Shown piece after piece: positions 13,725 to 20,568 of a stretch of DNA of 25,375 nucleotides (the first letter of the stretch is position 1; every line of letters starts with the position of its first letter). Under the pieces are notes generated by a model. The model searched no databases and was not told the DNA's origin. It saw only the letters and a program-made list of their open reading frames with translations. Source of the stretch: a virus; IMG/VR virus record IMGVR_UViG_3300030044_000073, positions 1 through 25,375 of that record. One strand, given 5' to 3'. A program made the position numbers and the translations under genes.

Positions 13725-14813
13725 TTATAAATCGATTGAGTCTTCGTTGCGGGCACGGAAGTACCCCCTGATCTTATCACGAAGTTGAATTTGTCGTTCA
13801 TCCCACGTCTCAAGCATCAACATCCCGTGTTGATCGTACTTGATATCCGTTTCGGGATTGTACTTACAGTCAGACAAAATCTTGCCTCTCGTGCCGTAGA
13901 AGCGTAGCGCTTTCTTACCGTGGAAGTCGTGATAAACAGTACCCGGAACAAAGCCCACATCGCGTTTAATCCAGCGCTGAGCGCGTGCTTGCCACTCAAG
14001 CATTTTACTCATGTAAGGCCCGGCAGCGTATTCACTGCGAGCAGAGACTAAGGTGCCCACAAGTCCGTGAGCCATGTACCAGTCACCGGCACCAAGAATC
14101 GCGTAATCGATGATGCCACCCACTTTGTTGAGAGCATCGAGATTAGCAGCCCATGCGAGCCCCGGACGGCCAAAGATGACCTTTCCAGTTTTTGAGACAC
14201 CATACTCAAGTTCAATTTGTCGAAACTCTTCTGGGTTTGGGGTGCCGTACTTCACATAGTTTGCCATGAAAGAGGGCTGAGCTTCACCGATTGGATTGAA
14301 GTTGATATCGAGATCAATTAAGTTTTCCCACATTTGGACAAACTCGTAATGCTGAAGCTGGTGCCACGTTTCCTCAAACCAATCGCGGTGGGTACGTGAA
14401 GGTCTGCAATCGGCATCGACCCACGCGACTTGATTCACTTGCAAGCCTAAGCTTGGAGCAATCGCGCAAGCGTGTCTCACACCCATGTTGATCATGTTTT
14501 CTTTGTGCCAAAGTTCCTCAACGGAACGAACTTGAAGATGAAAAGGATTGTTAGGCTTCGTCACCATAAAGGGACGATCACCAAAGGCTTGCTCGACCGT
14601 GATCAACTTCACACCGGCTTGCTCGCACATTTCTTTGAAGCGCCAGTAAAGTTCATAACGGCGCTTGTATCTGATCGGATTCGAGAGAACAGTGATCACC
14701 CAAAAACCATCAAGGTTTGCCGGTACTCGGTGAAGCTCATGATGTGGGGTGTGCGGTTCAGCGGGGGTTAACGGACTTCTTTGCCCTGGTTCAACTATTT
14801 GCCATCCTTGCAT
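13725..14813 (-). CDS. phage glycosyltransferase (GT-A type)
   Basis: This is a protein of about 362 residues with GT-A features: WVITVLSNPIRYKRRYELY near the start of the domain, a DxD-type metal motif AWVDADCRPS (about 130-139), and the acceptor-side phrase GLAWAANLDALNKVGG followed by ILGAGDWYMAH. Similar proteins are often encoded in tailed phages. They may glycosylate phage DNA, tail proteins or host surface sugars; which of these applies is unknown here. The start is not certain because no Shine-Dalgarno precedes the ATG at 14813. A TTGCCA-16-CATATT promoter-like pair lies just upstream, so the transcript may be leaderless. It lies between the tRNA-like gene and the last small gene of the operon. 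Confidence 0.7.
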   Translation of the reverse strand: MQGWQIVEPGQRSPLTPAEPHTPHHELHRVPANLDGFWVITVLSNPIRYKRRYELYWRFKEMCEQAGVKLITVEQAFGDRPFMVTKPNNPFHLQVRSVEELWHKENMINMGVRHACAIAPSLGLQVNQVAWVDADCRPSRTHRDWFEETWHQLQHYEFVQMWENLIDLDINFNPIGEAQPSFMANYVKYGTPNPEEFRQIELEYGVSKTGKVIFGRPGLAWAANLDALNKVGGIIDYAILGAGDWYMAHGLVGTLVSARSEYAAGPYMSKMLEWQARAQRWIKRDVGFVPGTVYHDFHGKKALRFYGTRGKILSDCKYNPETDIKYDQHGMLMLETWDERQIQLRDKIRGYFRARNEDSIDL

Positions 14814-14863
14814 GTGCAAACAATATGCAGACCAATATCACTTTGGCAAATTATTTTTAACTG

Positions 14864-14946
14864 CGGCCCTGGCCGGAATCGAACCCGCGACCCCCACAGG
14901 GGAATTACACCCGTCATGTGGTGCTCTACCACTGAGCTACAAGGCC
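14864..14946 (-). tRNA. tRNA-like gene with an 18-nt anticodon loop
   Basis: The body is canonical: acceptor GGCCTTG/CAGGGCC (7 pairs with one G-U), U8-A9, D arm GCTC-AGTGGTA-GAGC with G18 G19, anticodon stem CCACA/TGTGG, variable loop GGGTC (G15-C48 Levitt pair possible), T loop TTCGATT and discriminator G73. Two things are wrong: the T stem has a G51-G63 mismatch, and the anticodon loop is 18 nt (TGACGGGTGTAATTCCCC) instead of 7. Inside it a GGG/CCC hairpin with a 7-nt loop can form. CCA is not encoded. It may be a non-decoding tRNA mimic, a tRNA carrying an 11-nt insert, or a decaying gene. Confidence 0.6.
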
Positions 14947-14994
14947 ACTGTTATTGTCTCATTGGTGTTGGGAGAGCCAAAAACAAATCATCAA

Positions 14995-15014
14995 GGTGGC
15001 CAAGATTAGCCACC
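14995..15014 (-). terminator. weak hairpin terminator after the lipoprotein gene
   Basis: GGTGGC (14995-15000) and GCCACC (15009-15014) form a 6-bp stem shortly downstream of the lipoprotein stop on the minus strand. A U-rich run (GATTTGTTTTTGG) follows about a dozen bases later. The distance makes it a poor intrinsic terminator, but it may act as a processing site between the lysis genes and the tRNA-like gene. Confidence 0.35.
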
Positions 15015-15026
15015 AAAGATCAAATT

Positions 15027-15431
15027 TCATTCGGCTTGGAAAGATTGAACTTGCTTAAGAATCTTTTTGTGATTCTCGATTGTAGACTGAAGGGCATATG
15101 AGCAATCATTTTTGAGAAGCCGACACGCGGTTTCAAGCTCAGTCGTCTCTTCACCGTAGTCTGATGCCGATTGAAAAACACCCGGTGGGTGAGCAGGGGT
15201 TGTGCTCGTTGCGGGCTGAGCTTCAATCATCTCAAGGGCTTCTTGTGTGGTGAGCTGAGTTGTCGTGGAAGTGCCTACCGTGTTTGCGCAAGTGGCACCA
15301 AGGCTGATGACGCCGTTAACGAAACACGCGGTGCGGTTTTGGATCTCAATTGTTTGGCAAGCGTTAAGGGCCAGTGTGAACCCAATTAGCAAAATCAGTT
15401 GCAGCGGTTTGAAGCGCGGTTTGGTAGGCAC
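15027..15431 (-). CDS. lysis-cluster lipoprotein (134 aa)
   Basis: I start this gene at a GTG with AAGGAG 9 nt upstream; the frame is open further but only this start places the signal peptide at the N-terminus (PRFKPLQLILLIGFTLALNAC, lipidated cysteine at residue 25). After the cysteine come a short domain with two cysteines (TACFVNG, GATCANT), a Thr/Pro-rich linker, and a C-terminal helix with two more cysteines. Its place after DUF5675 and small membrane proteins suggests an outer-membrane spanin or similar lysis subunit, but it is larger and more Cys-rich than Rz1, so the role is tentative. It overlaps the upstream gene by 68 nt. Confidence 0.65.
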   Translation of the reverse strand: MPTKPRFKPLQLILLIGFTLALNACQTIEIQNRTACFVNGVISLGATCANTVGTSTTTQLTTQEALEMIEAQPATSTTPAHPPGVFQSASDYGEETTELETACRLLKNDCSYALQSTIENHKKILKQVQSFQAE

Positions 15432-15744
15432 TTGAAGTAACTCCTTGCTCTTGGGCGATGAGCGCGAGGGCTTCGCTTGCGGTTGACCATTTGTTTTGAA
15501 GCTCGGTATTGACAAGCTTAATTGCGGTGACATCAATGATTTCAACGAGCCAAGCATAAAGCGCGTTTGTCGCGGCTTCAATCGCATCGTCTTCTAAACC
15601 TTGAATAAAAGAAAGATCCAAGACCGGGATTGTACTCTCGACACCGGCAAGAGCGACTTCGCCTGTTTTAACGAGTGTATCCCAGACAATGGTCTTGAAA
15701 GCATTTTCAACGTCAGTGAGTACAGGATAGGCTGATGTAGTCAT
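15364..15744 (-). CDS. hypothetical late protein (126 aa)
   Basis: This is a 126-residue soluble, helix-rich, alanine-rich protein (DDAIEAATNALYAWLVEIID) with no motif I recognise. It lies in the lysis and accessory region between an 86-residue protein and the lipoprotein. No clear ribosome site precedes the ATG, but an 8-bp inverted repeat does (15755-15762 and 15788-15795), so translation may be controlled by mRNA folding. A structural or lysis-accessory role is possible and unproven. Confidence 0.6.
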   Translation of the reverse strand: MTTSAYPVLTDVENAFKTIVWDTLVKTGEVALAGVESTIPVLDLSFIQGLEDDAIEAATNALYAWLVEIIDVTAIKLVNTELQNKWSTASEALALIAQEQGVTSSAYQTALQTAATDFANWVHTGP

Positions 15745-15754
15745 AATTGAATCA

Positions 15755-15795
15755 GGGCCAGGTCCACGTCGTTAACGCCGCTTCATCCCTGGCCC
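15755..15795. repeat. 8-bp inverted repeat in the leader of the 126-aa gene
   Basis: GGGCCAGG (15755-15762) pairs perfectly with CCTGGCCC (15788-15795) across a 25-nt loop. It fills most of the 60-bp gap between the 86-residue and 126-residue genes on the minus strand. There is no U-run, so it looks more like a leader structure or transcript-stabilising hairpin than a terminator. Confidence 0.5.
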
Positions 15796-15804
15796 CAAAC
15801 CTTT

Positions 15805-16065
15805 TTACTGAGCCGCTACAGCGGTGTTGAGGTAGGCTTCGCCAGCCGCAACGAAAGGCTCAACGGATGCAGGAACGTGAGCGTTGATCCAGCTTTCAGC
15901 AAGCTTCAAGCCCACCGATCCGGTGCCGAGCTTGATCGATCCGCTACCCGACAAGATGCCTTGAGCAGCGCCGCCGCCTACAGAAGCATCGAAGTTCAGG
16001 AAGAAATCGCCGCCTTTTTCTTGAATTAAAGCCGCGCCACCGAGAAGGGAAAATACAGTTTTCAT
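15805..16065 (-). CDS. Gly/Ala-rich small late protein (86 aa)
   Basis: This is an 86-residue protein rich in glycine, alanine and serine (DASVGGGAAQGILSGSGSIK) ending in a predicted amphipathic helix. An AAGGAG ribosome site lies 9 nt upstream of the ATG. I recognise no family; the composition and position among lysis and tail-fibre genes are compatible with a small virion component or lysis accessory. There is no convincing membrane-spanning segment, so I do not call it a holin. Confidence 0.6.
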   Translation of the reverse strand: MKTVFSLLGGAALIQEKGGDFFLNFDASVGGGAAQGILSGSGSIKLGTGSVGLKLAESWINAHVPASVEPFVAAGEAYLNTAVAAQ

Positions 16066-16082
16066 TTAGGAGTCTCCTTTTT

Positions 16083-16113
16083 ATGTTTGCAAACATGCAG
16101 GGCAAACCCTGCA
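16083..16113. repeat. adjacent palindrome and hairpin
   Basis: ATGTTTGCAAACAT (16083-16096) is a perfect 14-bp palindrome. It shares its last base with a perfect hairpin, TGCAGGG (16096-16102) and CCCTGCA (16107-16113) with loop CAAA. They fill the gap upstream of the 86-residue gene. On the minus strand the hairpin comes first, so it may be a weak terminator for the DUF5675 transcript, with the palindrome acting as a protein-binding site. Confidence 0.6.
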
Positions 16114-16167
16114 ATCTCTCTTAAGAACCACCACTTCAACACAGGATGGTGAAAGATCAAGTGAAAA

Positions 16168-16566
16168 TTAAACGATAGTAAGTGTGAAAGAATCGACACC
16201 TTTTTGAATCTCCATAAACTGATCAAACGCCACACGACTATCTTCAATCATTCCAGCACCTTTTTTAAGTCCGAGTAAAATGCACCCCTTACTGTCTTTT
16301 AGGTAGTTTCCGATGTGAAGCTCGATATAGGTAACGGGCTGTCCCTGAAACGCCGGAACATTTTGAAGGACAAAAACATCATAGCCGTGTTCAGGTGAGA
16401 AGTAGCGCTTACAGGTGTACGTGCCAGCCGCGACTTTTGGTGCCCATCCTGGCCCGCAAAGATAAGAATGCTCAAGCGTTGCAAACGTGGCTTTCCCGTC
16501 TTCGGATTTTAAATCACCAAAGACACCATAAAGCCCGCATTGGTTTCGCGTGAGGGTGAAATTCAT
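16168..16566 (-). CDS. DUF5675 family protein
   Basis: This 132-residue protein matches the DUF5675 pattern. It has an N-terminal strand, LEHSYLCGPGW, then AAGTYTCKRYFSPEHGYDVF, ELHIGNYLKDSKGCILLG (about 82-99, with the His and Cys of the conserved IHxGNxxxDxxGCIxxG motif) and a C-terminal F/L-rich strand. DUF5675 proteins are common in phage lysis modules and resemble L,D-transpeptidase-like folds; the exact activity is not established. The ATG overlaps the stop of the one-helix protein gene by 4 nt, consistent with a shared lysis role. Confidence 0.85.
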   Translation of the reverse strand: MNFTLTRNQCGLYGVFGDLKSEDGKATFATLEHSYLCGPGWAPKVAAGTYTCKRYFSPEHGYDVFVLQNVPAFQGQPVTYIELHIGNYLKDSKGCILLGLKKGAGMIEDSRVAFDQFMEIQKGVDSFTLTIV

Positions 16567-16799
16567 TTTCTATCGAGCTTTCCTTCCATGCGGGAAAGTC
16601 TTGTGTTTTGCTCATCGAGTTTGTTTGAGAGACTATCAAGCTTTCCAAGCACTTCATTTTTCAACTGATCTTGAGCTTGAGCCGTACTGGTGACGAGATC
16701 GTGAGTAGAAGATAACCACGCAGTGAAGGCGATGCCTGAGAGTAAAAACCCACCGAGTGTGCCCCACAATAATGCTTTGTCTCCAAGAGTCGCTTTCAT
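16563..16799 (-). CDS. one-helix membrane protein with coiled-coil tail (holin- or spanin-like)
   Basis: This is a 78-residue protein. A hydrophobic helix (about residues 10-30, ALLWGTLGGFLLSGIAFTAW) is followed by a heptad-patterned tail (LGKLDSLSNKLDEQNTRLSRMEG). The layout resembles phage inner-membrane lysis proteins such as class III holins or short inner-membrane spanins. AGGAG is placed 8 nt before the ATG. It is directly coupled to DUF5675 and lies after the fibre gene, as lysis cassettes often do. The specific role is inferred. Confidence 0.65.
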   Translation of the reverse strand: MKATLGDKALLWGTLGGFLLSGIAFTAWLSSTHDLVTSTAQAQDQLKNEVLGKLDSLSNKLDEQNTRLSRMEGKLDRK

Positions 16800-16821
16800 T
16801 GATGTTTCTCCTGAGAATATT

Positions 16822-19497
16822 TTAAGTCTTTATACAATAAAGGACAGAGATATTCGCGGGCCTTGTTTCCGTGCCGATGCGTGGAGTTCCGTTTGTTCCG
16901 TCTGAAGTTGGATCGCCCATCACAGGTGTCGTGAAGATCGCGCCACCACCCGTACTTGCACCTGATCCGCCACCTGATGCCGACATGTAAACCACTGTTG
17001 CCGTATGACTATGACCTTGCATTTGATCGCCTTGAGTTGTTCCTTGAGTGCCGGTATAACCGATCGCTGAAATAGTTTGAGAGCCAGCGCCGCGAAGAAA
17101 AACGCCCTTGGCATTAGGTAGCGTGAAACTCGTGCCTGATCCACCATAAGTGTAAGCGATGGCCGCAAAGAGATTGGCTTGAGTCGTGGTGTTTTCAGTT
17201 GACCCATCGGCAGCAAGCCAGCCTGTTGGGCAAGTCGTGCCAGCAAAAGGCATCAACATGCCCGAAGGAAGCGCTTGAGCTAGAACGTAGCCCGTGCCAG
17301 TAGCTTGAACAAATTGACCTGACGGTGAAGGTACAGGGACAGGATTAGTTTCCGCGATCGTGATAGAGCCAGACGCGTTTGTCACCGTGATGTTTGATCC
17401 AGCGGTGATCGCAGCGGCAGTGTAGTTTGTTCCATTTCCTATAGGGATTTGACCATTAGCAGGTGTTGAATTTATTCCAAGCCCCCCTTGGCCAACAGCT
17501 GCCGTGCCTGAAATATCTGTGAACGCGGGTTGAGTCTGTGATGGAACGCCGCTTGTAGAAATGGCATTAATCCACTCATGCGACGTGCTTGCAAGTGATT
17601 CAACTCCGCCAAGAGACGTTGCTGTTGGGTTTGGGAGTTGGCTTGCTGCCACTAAGCCCGAAATATCCCTGAAAGCGGGTTGAGTTTGTGACGGGATACC
17701 ACTTGTAGAAATAGCGTTGATCCATTCATGAGATGTACTTGCAAGTGATTCAATCCCGCCAAGAGAGGTCGCTGTTGGGTTTGGAAGTTGGCTTGCTGCC
17801 ACTGATCCAGAAATATCCGTGAACGCTGGCTGAGTCGCTGAAGGAACACCGCTTGTCGAAATAGCGTTGATCCATTCATGAGATGTACTTGTAAGTGATT
17901 CAATCCCGCCGAGCGTACTCACTGACGGGTTTGGAAGAACACCGGCAAGCTGATTATAATTCACCTGGCTACAGTTTGCGACACCCGCTGCCGTGATGCC
18001 CGTAGAGTAATCACCACTTGTGCATTGAGCAGGTGAAGAAGCTAAAGCCGTTGCTGTGGCCGCGTTAGACGTGATCGAAGAAGCAAGATCAACTGTGGTT
18101 CTATTATTAACTGAAGAGTCTGAGATAGAAAAATTAGTGGTGAAGTTTAAGTTTGCTCTTTGAGTCTCGCCCGTAGCGTTGCTCTGTACGGTTTGATAAA
18201 AGATTGTGGGCGTGCCAGATAGTTGAGAGTAAGCCACTTGAGAACATGACAAGTTCCCACTCGCTGCAATCGCGTCAGCGTATTGGTTTGCTGAGCATCC
18301 CGTAGGGACAGCGGCAAGAGCTGTAGCTGTTGCAGCATTCCCGCTCGTGTTGGCCGCGTTGTTTGGGATATCACCGCTTGAAAGCGTGGTGCCTGACGTG
18401 ACAAGACCTTTGGCATTGAACGTAACTTTAGGCGAAGTCCCTGCCGTTGCAACTGTTGCTAGGGTAACTGTTGCTGAGCCAGGTCCAGAAAAAGTAGCGT
18501 CACCCGTTCCGCCAGTGACATAGTTTCCAGCGGCTTGTTTTCCGTTGAAAGTAGTCCAATCCGCTGAAGCAAGACACCCGGCTTGTGAACCTGATGCCAC
18601 ATTACAGGTAACGGTTCCGGCCGTGTTCACCAGTGGTGACGAGAAGGTAAGAGCGGCTTGTTTTCCGTTAAAGGTGTTCCAATCGGCGGCATCTAAAAGC
18701 CCTGGCTGACTCGTGTTTGCCGTTTGAACATTCACCGTTACGTTTGGCCCAACAGTGGAGTTGGCACCGCTTCCAATAAAAACACCCGTAGTAGATGAAC
18801 TGATGGTCCCTGGTGTGAGAGAACCCTGTTTGCTGTTGAAGGTGTTCCAATCGGTGCTATCTAAATACCCGTTGTGGGTTGTGTCTGCAACGTGCTGAGA
18901 GATGGTGGTGCCTGAACCAATGACGGCACCTGATCCGCTACCTACTGTGATGCCATCCGTACCACTATCAGTTAGGTTTCCAAACGTGAGAGCGCTTTGC
19001 TTTCCGTTGAAAGTAGTCCAATCCGCTGAAGCAAGACACCCGGCTTGTGAACCTGATGCCGATTGACAAGTGATGTTGGGAGTAGCACCACCTGAACTTG
19101 AAAGAGGGCTTGATGCCGTAACAGACGACACACCCTGAGAAAGAGTGTAGTAGCCAAGCACGCCTTCAGCATTAGTGCCGTAATATTGAGTGTCACCCGG
19201 TGTGGCAGAATCTCCCACCAAGGAAACATTTCCGGCAGTATTGACGAGAGAATCGATAAAGGTGAGCGGCGTTTGTTTTCCATTCAACTGAGCTTGCACA
19301 TCACTCGTGACGTTTTGAATATACCCAAGCTCAGTCGTTGTGACGGGGCTTGAAACAACATCGCTACTTCCGTTGAGCACCATCACTCGGTTTGGAGTCC
19401 CGAAAGAAAGAGTCAATGTTGTATCGATGGTGCAAGAATTGACTTCAAACGCTTGCGCGGGTTGAGCTAGAAATAATGAGAGTAAAAGAAAAAGCAT
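16822..19497 (-). CDS. long repetitive tail fibre with collar domain and signal-like N-terminus
   Basis: This is an 891-residue Ser/Thr/Gly/Ala-rich fibre. The first 16 residues (MLFLLLSLFLAQPAQA) look like a Sec signal peptide with AQA cleavage, unusual for a virion protein. The middle carries four DW(N/T)TFN(G/S)KQ modules and three 50-residue tandem repeats (LGGIESLASTSHEWINAIST). The C-terminal part, from about residue 740, is a phage tail collar domain: MPFAGTTCPTGWLAADGST, FTLPNAKGVFLRGAGS, then QGHSHTAT, an HxH pair like the metal-binding tips of contractile-tail fibres, and PANISVLYCIKT. It should be receptor-binding. Ribosome site GGAG about 10 nt upstream. Confidence 0.85.
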   Translation of the reverse strand: MLFLLLSLFLAQPAQAFEVNSCTIDTTLTLSFGTPNRVMVLNGSSDVVSSPVTTTELGYIQNVTSDVQAQLNGKQTPLTFIDSLVNTAGNVSLVGDSATPGDTQYYGTNAEGVLGYYTLSQGVSSVTASSPLSSSGGATPNITCQSASGSQAGCLASADWTTFNGKQSALTFGNLTDSGTDGITVGSGSGAVIGSGTTISQHVADTTHNGYLDSTDWNTFNSKQGSLTPGTISSSTTGVFIGSGANSTVGPNVTVNVQTANTSQPGLLDAADWNTFNGKQAALTFSSPLVNTAGTVTCNVASGSQAGCLASADWTTFNGKQAAGNYVTGGTGDATFSGPGSATVTLATVATAGTSPKVTFNAKGLVTSGTTLSSGDIPNNAANTSGNAATATALAAVPTGCSANQYADAIAASGNLSCSQVAYSQLSGTPTIFYQTVQSNATGETQRANLNFTTNFSISDSSVNNRTTVDLASSITSNAATATALASSPAQCTSGDYSTGITAAGVANCSQVNYNQLAGVLPNPSVSTLGGIESLTSTSHEWINAISTSGVPSATQPAFTDISGSVAASQLPNPTATSLGGIESLASTSHEWINAISTSGIPSQTQPAFRDISGLVAASQLPNPTATSLGGVESLASTSHEWINAISTSGVPSQTQPAFTDISGTAAVGQGGLGINSTPANGQIPIGNGTNYTAAAITAGSNITVTNASGSITIAETNPVPVPSPSGQFVQATGTGYVLAQALPSGMLMPFAGTTCPTGWLAADGSTENTTTQANLFAAIAYTYGGSGTSFTLPNAKGVFLRGAGSQTISAIGYTGTQGTTQGDQMQGHSHTATVVYMSASGGGSGASTGGGAIFTTPVMGDPTSDGTNGTPRIGTETRPANISVLYCIKT
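17510..17935 (-). repeat. three tandem 150-bp repeats in the fibre gene
   Basis: Units begin at 17510, 17660 and 17810 with an exact 150-bp (50-codon) period. Each encodes a run of the form SLGGIESLASTSHEWINA followed by TQPAFTDISG; the third loses similarity near 17935. The DNA copies differ at many third positions, so they are not a very recent expansion. Confidence 0.85.
18539..19060 (-). repeat. exact 60-bp direct repeat in the fibre gene
   Basis: Bases 18539-18598 are identical to 19001-19060, 462 bp (154 codons) apart. Each encodes the GSQAGCLASADWTTFNGK module. Perfect identity over 60 bp, unlike the diverged 150-bp units, points to recent duplication or gene conversion. Confidence 0.85.
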
Positions 19498-19498
19498 T

Positions 19499-19873
19499 TT
19501 AGGTTTCTCCTACAGGTGTCACGATCCAGCTCACCTCGCCTGAGAGCGCTCCGTTTGCGTTCGTGTTGATGATAAAACCTGTGGTTTCTTTGGATTGATA
19601 ACTGAAGATCCGGGCATCTACACCACTAATCGCAATCGAGTAGTTCGTGTCTGGGAGTGCTGTTTCAAACGTGACTTGAGCGACAAGTGGAGTTCCTGAG
19701 AAACTTTCAGCTGAAACAAGTCCAGCTTTCACCGTAACGCTTTCTGATGCTGCAAGATTCGGTGATCCAGGTTCAGTGCAGATAGCTCTGAGATTGTTTC
19801 CGATGACTAGACCTATCGGCCTACCCACTTCACAATCCGTTTCAAAAACAGCGCCAGTCACATTCGAGTTCAT
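19499..19873 (-). CDS. small beta-rich tail-associated protein (124 aa)
   Basis: This is a 124-residue protein predicted to be mostly beta strands (LVAQVTFETALPDTNYSIAI, then TTGFIINTNANGALSGEVSW). The pattern of a strand, DTNYSIAISG and a terminal W-hydrophobic strand is like H-type lectin or receptor-binding tips at the ends of phage tail proteins. It is encoded between a BppU-like protein and the long fibre, with a single-base overlap upstream (TAATG) and one base before the next ATG. A tail tip or fibre accessory role is inferred. Confidence 0.6.
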   Translation of the reverse strand: MNSNVTGAVFETDCEVGRPIGLVIGNNLRAICTEPGSPNLAASESVTVKAGLVSAESFSGTPLVAQVTFETALPDTNYSIAISGVDARIFSYQSKETTGFIINTNANGALSGEVSWIVTPVGET

Positions 19874-20556
19874 TAAGCCCCCGAAAAGTCTTGAGGTTGA
19901 ATGTTGAGGACTTGTTGAAGAAGGAAGATCGTTCTCGTCCCGCCGTTTGCAACTGTGGGTGTAAGAGTGACGTTGCTACTCACTACATCCGAGAAGCCCA
20001 AGGCCGCGATCGTGGATGTAAGAGTAAGCTCTGCCTCATCTTCCGACCCACTTACTTCAGCTTCAATCGGAATTCCAGCCCCTTCAATTTGAGTCGCAAG
20101 AGCATTGAAAACGTCTTCAGCCGTGTCACCGAGTTGTGCCACGTAGCTGAACAAAGCCCCGTTAAGTGTCGTGGAATAAGTGTTGTGGGTGACGGGTGGA
20201 GATTCGAGAGACAATGTATCTTCTTGAGCGACACCGTTCACTGTTGCGATCACTTGCAGGTTTTGATTGACCTGTGGAAGTGCTTGCATGTTTTGAGTGT
20301 CCACCGTCGTAAGATCAAATTGAATCTTACCCGCGCCAGGTGCCCCCACCACAGTAATCCCACCTGAGTTGGTGTAGGTCTTTTGGACTTGGGTGCCGCT
20401 AGGGCCGGGGAAAATACCCACGATCTCAGTGACACCCGTTAAATCAAAAGGCTCACCTGTTTGACCATAAAAAAGGCGGGTGAAAAAAGTTTTCACCGCT
20501 GACTGAACAATTTGAACTGTAGAGCAAAAACTAGATTCACCACATCCTTGATTCAT
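19873..20556 (-). CDS. tail accessory protein, possibly BppU-like (227 aa)
   Basis: This is a 227-residue protein whose N-terminal half reads FYGQTGEPFDLTGVTEIVGI, similar to the PFDLTGxT pattern of upper baseplate/fibre-base proteins. A middle region contains LGDTAEDVFNALATQIEGAG, a segment common in phage tail proteins with Ig- or flagellin-like add-ons. It carries three cysteines in the first 12 residues. It follows the short collar fibre gene with a 12-nt gap and a GGCGGG ribosome site. It is probably a linker or decoration of the distal tail; I cannot assign an exact homolog. Confidence 0.6.
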   Translation of the reverse strand: MNQGCGESSFCSTVQIVQSAVKTFFTRLFYGQTGEPFDLTGVTEIVGIFPGPSGTQVQKTYTNSGGITVVGAPGAGKIQFDLTTVDTQNMQALPQVNQNLQVIATVNGVAQEDTLSLESPPVTHNTYSTTLNGALFSYVAQLGDTAEDVFNALATQIEGAGIPIEAEVSGSEDEAELTLTSTIAALGFSDVVSSNVTLTPTVANGGTRTIFLLQQVLNIQPQDFSGA

Positions 20557-20568
20557 AGACCCGCCTTT

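Noticed and set aside
14864-14946. class II tRNA with anticodon GAC and long variable arm
   Set aside because: Only three anticodon-stem pairs would form and GAC (Val) tRNAs are not class II; the long-loop model keeps a perfect 5-bp stem and the normal variable loop.
14749-15101. open frames on the plus strand across the tRNA-like gene
   Set aside because: They run antisense to the tRNA-like gene and the glycosyltransferase start, lack ribosome sites and match nothing I recognise.
16062-16247. 61-residue frame overlapping the end of DUF5675
   Set aside because: Composition is aromatic and basic without a ribosome site, and it covers the palindrome and hairpin region.
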